Shown: piece by piece, positions 9,410 to 21,800 of the stretch
How the letters are laid out: every line of letters begins with the position of its first letter
How positions within the stretch are numbered: position 1 is the stretch's first letter
Assembly: GCA_036877525.1 (NCBI GenBank)
Contig: JAZGTH010000007.1
Coordinates: 7,501,501-7,565,500 of the forward strand
Length of the DNA: 64,000 bases
Reading direction: 5' to 3'
Source of the DNA: Chromobotia macracanthus
Lineage: Eukaryota > Chordata > Actinopteri > Cypriniformes > Botiidae
Translations under genes and position numbers: made by a program
Notes under the pieces: model-generated
Seen by the model: only the letters and a program-made list of their open reading frames with translations
Database searches by the model: none
Told to the model about the DNA's origin: nothing

Positions 9410-12400
9410 TGCATTATAACATTATAATTGTTATAAAACAAAATCATTATAATTAACCATGTTGTTAAACTAGAAGCATTTATTATAGTTAATTAGAAGA
9501 CAGGACTAGTGCGTCCAGCGTGTTAGTGTTGTAACTCATGGACACTGCAGATGAAAATAATATACATCATTATAAATAAAAAGCTAATGATATAACGAAA
9601 GAAAACACCACTAAAATAAAAATACTAATAACATAATAGTGATAAATAACTCATCTATTAATTCCTCTCACAATGTTTAGGCTATGTCACATCAGTTAAA
9701 AGTTTAAATTAAGAGTGATGGAAAGTAGCACTTAAGTTTGGAGAACATTACAATGATCTTTCTTTAATCTGTCTCTTACAATTTCCTTAATACTTACACA
9801 GCACACAAAGCAATTTTCCTGCTTCTTACCTCAGTCAGTTTGATCATGTCAAACTTTGTTAAAAAGATTGGGCTGCTGGTGAATGGGAAATCATGATTTA
9901 AAAAAGGAGTCTTTTTCTGCCAGCCCACAAAGATTCATGGGAAATTCATTCTTCTGCAGTATTAAGGCTTAATGGGTAAATTAAACCTGACAGAATCACA
10001 CCATCCAGACATGTGTCCCCTAGGTGGCACTGACAAATCTACTTAAATTCATCTCATCCTTGAACAGAAATGACAGGCTTTACTAATAAAAAGTGATTAA
10101 ACAAAAGACTTAAATGATTAAACATCTTGGAGTGTATGTATTTGATGGGCTACACTTTGAAGACATTCAGTGCTTCCTACAAAGTGCATTTGGCAGAGAC
10201 AATGGGTAATACAGAAATATATTTAGCAGAATTACATTTATAACACTAAAAAACTGCCTTGTTTTCTCTTACAGAAAACACACATGAATTTCACATGAGG
10301 AGAAACACGTGATCAGCTGTGAAATGTGTGGTTGTGGAACATTTTTGTGTGAATCCCACGTAAATTCTCACTGCATCACGTGTAAAACACACGTTTCTTA
10401 CATGTGATCATATTTTCACTTTTCTGTAAGGGGTGTTATTTGCAAAATAACAGGATGGTTTTTGTTGTGTCGTTTCCATTTTTTTATGCCGGGTATCAAA
10501 CATGAAATATGGACATGGATCACCCTCTATTGATTGAATAGGTTTGATTCAATTGATTGAATATTGATTGAATAGGTATTTTCAGTCAACATATGAATTA
10601 GGCTAATAGCCTGATTTCCATAATGATGATGATTTTTTATTATTTATTAGTATTATTAAATAAAGTGGAAACAATACCCTAAAAACATAACTGTACAAGA
10701 AAATAACAATAAACCCAGAAGAAATATTCTGGATTAAATGTAGGTTAGCATGTCTCTTCACAGCATCTGTGTCATGCAGTGAATTACCACAAAAAGTAAT
10801 TTAAACTTTCCCACATTTTGTAAACAACAGTTTGTAATTGTATTAATTTTTCAATATGTTTTAGACATAGTTTTTGTTATTCTGAAGTATCCTTTCTAGG
10901 TAATCCTCGGCAGTGGTTTTCATTCTCCGATGCGGATGCTTTCACAGATATGTAAGGCACATCATTTCCCACAGAGTATCACAATTTATTAGCATTTTTG
11001 ATAAACTCTTCAAGTACACACAAGAAAGTACTATGTAAAGTAAAGGTCAGTCTTTTACAGGCAACTGTATATAGTGCTGAGAGCATACTAAACGTATTAG
11101 AAGAAGCTATGTAAACAAGCCAGTTTTCAGGGGCAGCAAATGAAAATACCCAAATAAATTAAACAAAAATCAAACTAACATAACACACTGATGACTAGGA
11201 GAAAAGTTCCATAAAAATGCAAGGCCACTTTTGGAATAATCCAGTGTATGACAAAATCAATCCAGCATGCATGCACTCACAACTGGGATTTAAAACAAAT
11301 ATAGATATAGATATATATTGCCATTTTTCTGCAGGGTCAAGAGAAAACGATATAGTATAAGCTATACACATTTTAGGTTCCCACAATGATGGACTAATTT
11401 TAAACTATACCAAAGCCTTTAGATTTGATCATTCTAAGAACAGCAGTATCATTCTTATTCAATATCACAATCTCATACAGACAATACACAGAAATCACTA
11501 TGTGGTAGTGGTTGATAATGAAGTCTAATGTGGAGAACAGTAGCAATGCTCATGAAACAACAAAGGTTAGAAAAAACATGAAAGGTACCCCATCACCAAA
11601 TGAAGAAAATAATCAAATGATGTGCATTCAGTGCATGTATTTAGAGGATAAGAGACCACATGAAAGAGGTCATCAGAGGTCTTATGTACTGGAGTCAGGC
11701 GTTATCATCTTGTAACAAGAACTGCAGAGATTAAGAAAATGTTATTCACATGGCAATAGGAGCAAATGGAAACTTCATAGTGCCAAGAAACAGACAATCA
11801 AGACAGTTATGTCTGCGAGAACATAACGATCATAAAACAAAAACAGCTTAAATAAATCTCAAACACTATATTATTAAAATACAAAATCAGCACCTGTACG
11901 CTCTACTGCAAATGACAAACATTCATAAAGTTGAACTCTCTCTCTCTCAGTATAATGCTCATGCAGACATTACAGAAACACATTGACCCACTGTAAACAG
12001 CTCCTCACTGCAGGATACTGCAGCTTCTGAAACCTTTCTGCGCATCACAGGGACACAGTTCATTAACCGCTGGTCTCGGAGCAGACTTCATCAATTTTTC
12101 AGCTGTTAGATGGAGGTTAAAGGTCAAATGGAGGAACTACGGGGCGGATCTTCAACTCACCCCCTCGGCGTAAGCTGTGTTTTGGTTTACTGTGCGGATC
12201 ATACACACATTCAGAGACATTCTACAATGAAAACACTAGTTTACAGCAGTCCTCGCATCACTAATGTAAAACACTAGAAAATCTGTTTGAACACAAATAA
12301 GGAAACTAAAGAATGACTAAAGCACTAACATAGTGCATAACACATCAGTCTTCTGTTCGTCTTACTTCATTAAAAGTCTCCTCCAGATTGGCTGAATGTG

Positions 12401-12752
12401 ACTGATACAATAAATTCGGCACAATTTCAAATGCCCTTCTATGTTTTTTTCTGATGTAAAAAAAACAGGGCAAGAAAATGTCAAAGTCCATCTGGTCTGT
12501 GGAATGTCAGCAAGTCTCGGACTCTCTTTGAATGTCATGATTTTTTCCATGTGATCACTGATCCAAAACAGCCATCCTCACTGTCTCGCACATGAATTTT
12601 TGCACGCACTGCAGATTTTGAGATTGAGACGTCCTCTGATATCTGTCTGTTCAAGAGGATTCCTCTTTATCATTGTCTTGGAGAGATAAACATTTTTAAA
12701 TGTTACAAATAGTTCGGCTTGTGCTTTGAAGGTACAGTCACAGAGAGCTCGA
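9410..12752. other. hnmt-thsd7b intergenic region and probable thsd7b 3' UTR
   Basis: No coding exon is evident. The right part should be thsd7b 3' UTR, since its stop is at 12753. The nearest canonical AATAAA I see on the minus strand is at 10985-10990, which would give a 3' UTR near 1.8 kb. A fold-back element lies at 10268-10430. Confidence 0.5.
10268..10430. mobile_element. Fold-back (MITE-like) element with 11-bp terminal inverted repeats
   Basis: cttacagaaaa at 10268-10278 and its exact complement at 10420-10430 bound about 163 bp. The interior is rich in inverted CACGTG/CACATG/TGATCA motifs and partly self-complementary. It has no coding capacity. Target-site duplication is not clear. 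Confidence 0.6.
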
Positions 12753-12834
12753 TCACATGTCCACATCTCCATCATATCCCAGAGTCAAGGGCTTCTGTGG
12801 TGGAGATGCACTTTTACTTTGCTTGGGTGTCTTG
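12753..12834 (-). CDS. thsd7b: thsd7b last coding exon: cytoplasmic tail
   Basis: It encodes CKTPKQSKSASPPQK and PLTLGYDGDVDM, then TGA at 12753-12755. The terminal YDGD(V/A)DM is the conserved C-terminus I recall from THSD7A and marks the family. Phase 2 in; acceptor CTACCACAG. Confidence 0.94.
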
Positions 12835-15800
12835 CTGTGGTAGAAATAAAGAAAGACAATAAGTGGAACACATTTAGTCTGTCCTGTAGTGTAATTCTGA
12901 ACTGTACCACTTGATGGCAGCAGCGAGTCATGATGTGACGAGTGAACGCTTAAATGAAACTGCAGGGGAAAACAATGTGTTTTAACTTTATTAACCTGCA
13001 TTCTTTACTACACAATCCCCATGTACCAGTGTACAGAGCATCTACTTTACATTTGATGATGTGTGCATAAATGTTTAGTAACTTACGTACCAAAACAGAA
13101 AGGCCACAGCGATTATGAATAATATCAGAATGAATCCTCCAGCCGTCAACCCATAGACCCACAGTTTAATTCTTCCATCTGTACAAACAGAAAACAGGAA
13201 ACAATTGGTGACCACACACAAGCAATCATATTTATTTATTTATGTTTATTTTTAAATGGGGACAATCCATAGGCTTCTATTGTTTATATACTATATACTC
13301 TATCTTAACCCTAACCCAAACTCTAACCCTTACAGAAAACTTTATATTTACTTTATATTTCATAATTAAAAACTTTGTTATATTTTATAGTGTTTTAATA
13401 CAAAAGGAGGTTTTTGTTCAGGTTTGTCACACACCTCAGGTCATTTATATGCCCACAGCTGCAGTTGTACCTCGCTAAAGAACTGCCACTGAACTTTTTA
13501 AATCAGGTGGAATGTAAGTGTAGTCACTATAGAAATATACAGGAGAATTTTATTGCTCAAAGCTTGTGCACAGTCGCCTGTTGCTGGAGCAACAGATGGC
13601 ACATTAATGCTGATGACAATGTAGTTCAAATAACTGTTGCACCATGTCTGTGAATTCAGATGAAAGATTGAGGTGTGTGTCATACAGACTGCATAAGTGA
13701 TATATGACGTGCTCAGAATACAATTAAAATCAAGACAAAAGACACAGCAGACGTCAGTGTGATGAAGTGCACAGAGAGTTTGTCTCGCAGTAGACCTGGA
13801 TCCTCTGAGATGATGCAAAAACTACTCAATAATATCTAAAAAACTAAAAAAAATCTTCATCTTTAATGAGCTTTGCACACTTTATAATAACTGTAATATT
13901 AAACTGTATATTATAATCAATATTATAAATCAAAATATATTCAGTTTTAATTTAACTTTATTTCTATAGCACATTTCACAATGTATATTGTAGCATGAAT
14001 ATGTAAATAACGTAATAAAATATCATATATAGTAATTGTCGAGATTATACTGTTTACAATGAAAGTTTCAACCTTATAGTGTTGTTTTATCCAAATTAGC
14101 CTCACATAATTTCTTGTCTTTATTGAGTCATAATAATATCCTTTTGTTTTGGGAATTGCAGCATCGATAATCATCAGCATTTTGGCCAAACATCTTGCGG
14201 CTAAAATCCACACACAGTGGCAACACGACATCACCCAGCTGTTGTCCCACAGACCGCTAAATTCAGTTCTAATCAGAAATGGCCTCCAGCCAGCAATAAA
14301 GAAACACTGTCTGTCAAGTTATAGGCAATACAAATCACGCTGTTATGAGAGACTGTCCAATCCAGCTTTTCTCATGGCTCCAATAGGGCATAAACACTGA
14401 AGCATTAAACAGAGTTCTACACCAGTCTGTATCTGAGGTCTCATAAAGGTGTCCAGTGATTTTGCCATAACTCAAAGCTACTGTAGATCTGAAGACTCCA
14501 GATCCCAGATCAGCCTGATCTTCATCTGCATTTCAAATACCTGGTCCAAGTGGCTGCAGAGACCACTCGCCGAAAAAGTCCTGGATCTGTGTGGTGCCTG
14601 GTTTTAATCTTCCCGAGCTGGTCTTCACGTCTGCCTTCTTGTTGTCGGCCCCTGGGGTCTTGGTGCAGTAATCCAGGAACCCATGTGTGTTCATCACTTC
14701 TGTGTAACCCCTTTCGCACCCACACACCCCACTCTGGAAAGAACATGGACCTCTGTTTAAATTTACATTGATGGATTTGGCAGGTGCTTACAGTGCAATC
14801 AAGTCATACAATTTATTAGTATGTGTGATCCCTGGGAATAGAACCCATGACCTTGGTGTTGCAAGCACATTGATGTACCTGTTGAGCTATGATAATGATG
14901 AAGGCCTTGCTGGGAAACACTTTAAAGATATACACGATGCAATCACTACATAAAGAGACATGCATGGAAAACTACAGTTGTAGTTACATGCAATGCACTC
15001 TAAGTGGCAGTAAATTTTAAGTTTTGAGTTTGCTAATTTTGTCCCTCTTTTTTCTCACCTCACGGCAATTATGCAAATTTTCCACATGTTTGAAATGCCT
15101 CCCTTCATGACAACACTATTATCAAGCTATTAAATACAAACCACAGGTCATAACACTGACAAACAGGTCACCGGTTTAATTTTAGTCCTTTGTCCTGTTA
15201 TTTACAGGGTGCAGTGGAAACAGAAACCGTATCAACTCAGGATGGTATCTAGCACACGGATGGGCTGTCGGTTTACCTGCTTGCAGTGGGAGAAAGGTTT
15301 GGTGCATGGCGGGTGACAGTGGCGCACAGTGGTTGGTCGGTTGTGTGGAAAGCAGCCCCCTTGCAGCAGGAAACAAGAGAGGTAATTATTGCCATTTCCC
15401 TACTGATAGCAAGATAAAAGTGCTGTCACACCTGATTAATGGCTTAAAGGAACCATCACAGCTTCTGATCAATCAGTGAAGATTGTAATTTTGGAATGGA
15501 AAATTACATGTCAAAACATCAGAGACTAATACTCCGGGCTCAGGCTTTTCTCAAAAGAGATTACCTCTCAGAGCATATATTTGCCAGAGACGATTCCGTA
15601 CTCAGATAAGATCACCTTTATCTGTTATTTACAGCACTCCGCACAAGCCGAAAGCCTTCATTCTCTGCCTGAACACGACGGAAAGCTCGCCATCTGGAGC
15701 GTGCTCATTTCGCCTGAATAAAACAATGTTTTATAACATTTATATTGCGCGCCTTCAGACTAGCGCTGGTTTATTGATGACTTCCTTCGAAACAGAGAAA

Positions 15801-18800
15801 TGGGGAAAATGTTGAATGCGCCATTAAACCAACTTAGACAAGGTCTGTCAAATTCAAGCCACAATTTTTTTTTACCTGTGGCTCTGTGTTTGGGGCTAAC
15901 ATTCTTTTAGAGTAAATTCCACCTTTGTTTTAAACATAACTGATGAATACAGGCTTGATAAGTAGGCTTGATGAAGTCATTTTCTCTATAAAATCTTGGT
16001 TATGTAGAATTAAAAATGATGCAACTTTTGATATTGTATGCTAAGTGTAGTGAAGTCTGCACAGGATATTTGTGCTCCTCTCAGTCTTCATGTAAGCGGT
16101 GGTCTACCTGTCACATTGACCCCATCAGAGCGCTGGCACCACACTGATCTTTCATTCTCATTCCAGGCACTTGTCCTCCACTCGTAGCTGTGACATTTCC
16201 CTCCTGTGGCATCAGAGTCACAGAGAGATTCATTAGATTTGCACTGGGCAGTCAGGTGTAATAATAGCGAGAGCATTATATACTGACATAAACTTATATA
16301 CACATGCTCACTTAGCCTTTCTAAGCAAGCGTGGCTGCACTCAAGACACGCACACTGGACTCAAAGTGTGCATGAATAAATACACTACACTCCAAGATAT
16401 TTGCTTGGAGGTGTGAGACATAGTATATTTACAAAGAGTATAGTTTGAGAAAACCTTCAAAATACAATAAGGTCCAAAAATCCCTTTTTTATTATTTAAA
16501 ATACAAATAAAAAGTTTTAGGATTTTGTGGAAAGTTACATGAAAAGTTCAGACATCATGGTAACTCCAAAAATTCAGATTTTCAAAATACTGGATTTATG
16601 AAAACACTGAAGAAATACTGAAATTTATTCAAATTGTTCCATTTTATTTTTAATCAAACTGTTAGGTTATAATAAGATTACTCTGAATTCTTATTCAGAG
16701 TAATATATATTCTTATATTCTTATTCTGTATATATTCTTATTCTGATTACTCAGAATAAGAATATCTACTCTGGACCAGAGTAGATATTAATCATGTATA
16801 AATTCTGATTATTAAACTGCTTGTACCTTTACACGGGCGAGTCTCAAAGATCTGGTGAGGGCAGCTGTCCTGATTCTCCAGCACTTGTATGACTACAGCC
16901 CGGGAACGTGCCTGACGCCCCACTGTCTCAAAACTCCGCCCTTCCAGACAAGTCAGCTGACAGGAACTCCACAACGACCAATCAGTAAGGTGACAGTCTC
17001 CTGTAGATGGAAAACAACACAGCACAAAGTCAGTTCTATGGCTGGCATGCTTTACAGTATGGATAACATGCAAACTGGGATTCATTCTATGGAAGTCTTG
17101 TGACCAGTGCCTTCATCAAATGTGTCCTGAGGGTTCGTCCTCTCTTAAGTTACAAAACCAGCACTCCTGCCACGTGCTAATGAAGAGATTCCAACAGGAT
17201 CTTACTATAGTCTAGCAATCACCATCTAAGCTACTTGTGAAGGCTACTGAGATTGATCTTATTCTCCTGCCAACCCTGTCAAAAGGCATTATGCAACTCT
17301 TCAGATTCGTTTAGCACTTTCTTAGCTGAAGGTCATACATCATTGGCCCTCGTAATCCCCAAGAGCAGGGGCCGTTTCACAGCGACAGTCCCCCACCTGC
17401 CTGCTCTAACGCTAGCTCCTCAGCCATGACGTCCTTTTGATTCTGCAGCCAGGCTGGCTATTAGAGACAATCTGTGCACCCAGGCATCTCATTATCCATC
17501 ATCTTCATGAAGCCAGTCTATTTTCATCCCTCACCAGAGCCGCCCAAACATATAACACAACAGCGCACACTGCACACCATATGCCACCCGCAATCTCTGG
17601 ACTCTTGTCTGCTTCGCTTTCACTGTTTGTCACCTTAGATTTTCCTCCTCTCTACCTGCAGGTTCAATGAATCTGTGAGTACAACTTTATGAAATGATGG
17701 GAGATTCTGACACAGGACAATGATGAAGCGAGATCTTACGGTGAAGTGTGTTTACAGGTAAGTGGGGTGTGGGTTGTCACCAAACCAATAACTTCTGCAT
17801 TGTACCAAACATGGCAGATAATAAACTGTGGGACAGTCCCACATTGAGAGTAAGGGAACTGTGGACAGTAGATGTTCCTTAAAAATCGTATTTTAGATCT
17901 TCGTAAATCTTCTGCCAATGTTGTGAATGCACATTCATAACAATCACAATAAAGAGTTCTTGAATCTTCAAATCTGAATCTGCTCCTGAATAAACAACAT
18001 TTAAGGTTTATGGAACAATATGTGTATCAACCAGTCATAAACGGAACCCAGTGAACATGATTTTGCCAGGTATGATGGATTCTTGGGTCACAAATGTTTG
18101 TTTGTCATTGTGTAACAATTTTAAACAGGTGATTCAAAAAGCTGGGTTCATTGCCTTCTCTTCCTAAGAAACATTCCCACAGTAAAGAATGCTAATAGGG
18201 ATCAGATGTAAAGGAAATCTAATTTTAAAGTGCCTCTTGAAAAAGACATGAATAAAGAGAAACGTGCAATTTCAAGTGAAGTCCGGTGGAATAATTCATG
18301 GGATATTGTTCATTAAATTAGATGACTGGATCTGTTGTAGCCTTCACATTGCGAGAGCAGAATAAAACAGGGAAAGCCGGAAACCTGCAATACAGCGCTT
18401 ACAAAACTAAAGAAGCCAGTGAAGTCTTTACCAATGTCACAGTAAAAAAAAAATCATTACAGTTATTTACTGGATAATGACATGACAAGATGAGCTTTTT
18501 AAAGAAGCTATGTGTAAACACATGCAAAACATATAAAACATTGCTCTTGTGTGTACTGTATGTACAGTATAAGAAACACACTGTACCTGGACAGGGGACA
18601 AAACATGGCTGTTGTAGCTCCTGCTCACTTTCTTTTCTCACACGATCTCCGCACTTCTCATCCTCCACGGTTTTAGAAGGGTGGGGGCCATCCATCCAGT
18701 CTGTCCAATGCAGCACACACGTCAGGTTCCTCTCCCGTCTGCCCTCTCCACATTCTGCCCCCTGCACAAGATCACAGAGGAGACAAATTCACATGAAGAG

Positions 18801-21800
18801 CTGTGACACCTTCCCCTGATTGAGTGACGTTTGGGATTGAAACAGGATACAGCATTTCAGATGAACTTTGACCTGACAACACAGCCAAGGTTTAAGCTGG
18901 GATTGGCTGGGAAACTTTTGAAAGTCTAAAAAATCTGTGTATTCTGACAAAATCAATAAAAATCTGTTTTTGCTAACGACTTATCCTTTGCAAATATTTA
19001 ATTAAAGTACATGTTTTACCAGAGTAATTAGTGACATACAGTTTTGGATCTGAATATTGGGTATCTTTCTCTAGTTCGTAAGTTTAAACTCATTAGTTTT
19101 AACAGATGTAACTTTTATGACTTTCAATTTTTTATAAACTGCAAAGAATGTTTAACCTCAAGATATCTAACTGTTACCTTATGTTTAACCTTATATATGC
19201 TTTGTTTTCTATTTTAAACAAAATTTGCATTGCAAATTTGAACAATGTGAAACACATCTGTTAAGATACTGTATGTGGTTTAGCCAGGGTCTAAAAAATT
19301 TACATAAAATATTAAAAAGGAGTACAACTATGCAAGAAAGTGGAGTTTCAGAATTTTGATAACAATTATGATTATGTGAGTGTCCATCACAATATGCACC
19401 AAAGAAAATCACAGAAATGCACTTAAAATTATATTTTAAATCACTTAAAATATGCAACTTTTTCCATGTTGTGAGGAGGACAGCATTTGATTTGGGCAAG
19501 CATGGCTCTAGGGACACAGGCGAAACCCTGAGACATACAATTAAAATCCTTTTCAGATACCAAAGACAGAAAGAGGAGAAAAAGCAGCAGAAAGACGATG
19601 AAAATCTGAACTCTGCCTCGTCCCCCTCTAATGATAATACTGTGGGTCCCGGCATGATTTTAATCAGCAGTTACCTCACGTTCCAATGACACCAAGTTTC
19701 CATCTCCTGCACACGCTCGGCATCTGCGTGTGCAATTTCTACAAAATTCAATTAAAGAACTTCAATGTTGTGCCAGTACTAGGTGGTGATGGAGAGTGTC
19801 TGGTCTCAACGCCACACATGGTTATATAAAACACAGATTGATTGCCCTTAGGTCTGGTGATGTGCAATATGCAGTTAGTGCAGAATGCATGCAGATCCAA
19901 TTATTATTGCACTGAATCTACCTCCACTCTGCAGGGAGACCAATCGCTCAGAAGCCATGTGTAGCAGGGGCTGATGGCACAGGGTTTAGTCTGAGAGAGC
20001 TGAGAGGCGCATGGGCGTCCCTCCTCGTGTGCTTGCTGCAGCACGCTGCGAGAGCGCGTCATCACACCTGCAACATTTAGAGACATCTGTGACTGTACAA
20101 TACCAAAATAAGACAAACAGCAGAGGTAGGGCTTAAATAGAGCAGGGCTGCCTTTATGTGGTTTTTTTTTGGCAGCTAGGAACAATGTAGCTGATTAATG
20201 CATTATGCACACATTGTACAGTTAAAGAATTTATGAACTTTACATTCATGGCTAGATAGAAAGACTATTTCTGTATTTAAATGGGGACGCCTGCAAGATC
20301 AGCTTAGGTCCAGGCTGGTTTAAGCTGGTTAGTGCTGGTCTAGCTGGCTGACCAACATCAGCAAGCTGTTCAACAAAAAACAAAACTTACAATAGCTGGC
20401 TGACCATGGAGATTTTGTTAGTGAAGCTAGTTAAGAACACAACAGTATCCAAAAACACAACATATTCTTTGAATATACCAGTCTTGGAAAAAAATAATTT
20501 ATGCATCCTCATGTTCTTCATGTTCAGTTTTAATCAGTTACAATACATACAACAGTATTTGGCATGGATTTTTCCCATGGGATCATTGTATATGAAGCCT
20601 GCTCCACTACACATCAGTGTTGGGCAGAACATGATGTTCTCAATTAACATGGCATCTCACAGCTTTGAAGCTTAGACCAAACTAGTGGTCTTCTATTCCT
20701 GCTGCACATCTACCATCCACTTTCCTCTTTTGTAGAAGAATTACAGGGTTAAGAAAAACCCATTATGGGACTTTAACAGGCAGGCTTGTATCCCTGATGT
20801 ACTTGAAGAGGTGCTTGAGTGGACCTCCATCAGGGGCTAAAAGAATGGCGCTTGGAAAGAGTAAGATTTTGGGCCCATCACTCCATTCACCAGCTGTCTC
20901 AGGAGAAAGTGAAAGACAGAGCCTTCCATCAGCATACATCTGAAGTGACAAGGTGACTGTAGATCTGAACTGAACATCACTCCAGCAAGTTAGACTTTAA
21001 AGAGCAATGCTTCCAGTCAGGCATTAAACATTTAGTATAGAGAAAGAAAAAAATTATAGCCACAGCACAACATAACTGCTCATCAAATCTATGTTTTGTG
21101 CTGCCTTCAAGAGCACCATCTACAGCTGGCAGTTTCCAGCATGCCATTAATTAAAATAGACGCTCTGCAGCCAGATGAGAAAGCCCTTTTAAATGCCTGT
21201 GATTTGACACTAGAAATATTTCTACTTGATCCTGCAGGGAGATGGAAGAGAGAGAGAAAAGAGAGGTGGGGAGAAACAGAGAGCAATGAAGAAAGAGATT
21301 TGGAGGGTACACTGGGGGAAGGATTGGTTGTTTGAGTCTCCTGACAGAAATCCACTAACAGATAAAACTCTGTGTACATACAACACATAATGAACCCCAG
21401 CCTCACGGTCTCCAGTGAGCTGCGCAGCAGAAAACATCACTTTGACACAGGTGAAAAGTTCTTTATGATTGCCACCACAACCTGCAGTTATTTCTACACG
21501 CATTTAAATAACCAAAAAAGCACTTCCTGTTTGCTTTGCCTTGAGAATTCCCATTAGATTTAAGAAGTAAACTGCCTGAATAAAAATGAATGAATAATGG
21601 TGAATGTGTCTAATTAAAAGACTAATAAGCTGAACTTGTAAGGAGCTGGATCATTTGAACCATAGGAACCCAGACCATTAATTAGTCTATTATATATTGC
21701 ATAAAGCAATACCATTACTCCATCAGACTGACAGAAAACAGGGCAACAACTCTACATTGACAATGGATGAAATAAATATTTCTCTTTGATTGATAAATGG

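Noticed and set aside
13302..13331. aaccctaaccc run resembling vertebrate telomere repeat
   Set aside because: Only about two units, embedded in a dispersed repeat with another copy at 48796-48965, so not an interstitial telomere.
13498..13818. 106-codon minus-strand frame
   Set aside because: Lies within a thsd7b intron, has no domain features, and does not fit the family frame.
16204..16234. Alternative upstream acceptor for window exon 17 (gactgcccag at about 16235)
   Set aside because: It would insert about ten residues absent from the family and change the phase relation. The acceptor at 16204 keeps frame and length.
19209..19689. Overlapping 148-codon minus and 90-codon plus open frames in an intron
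   Set aside because: No family resemblance, unusual composition, and no splice or start context. The thsd7b exons on either side join directly without it.
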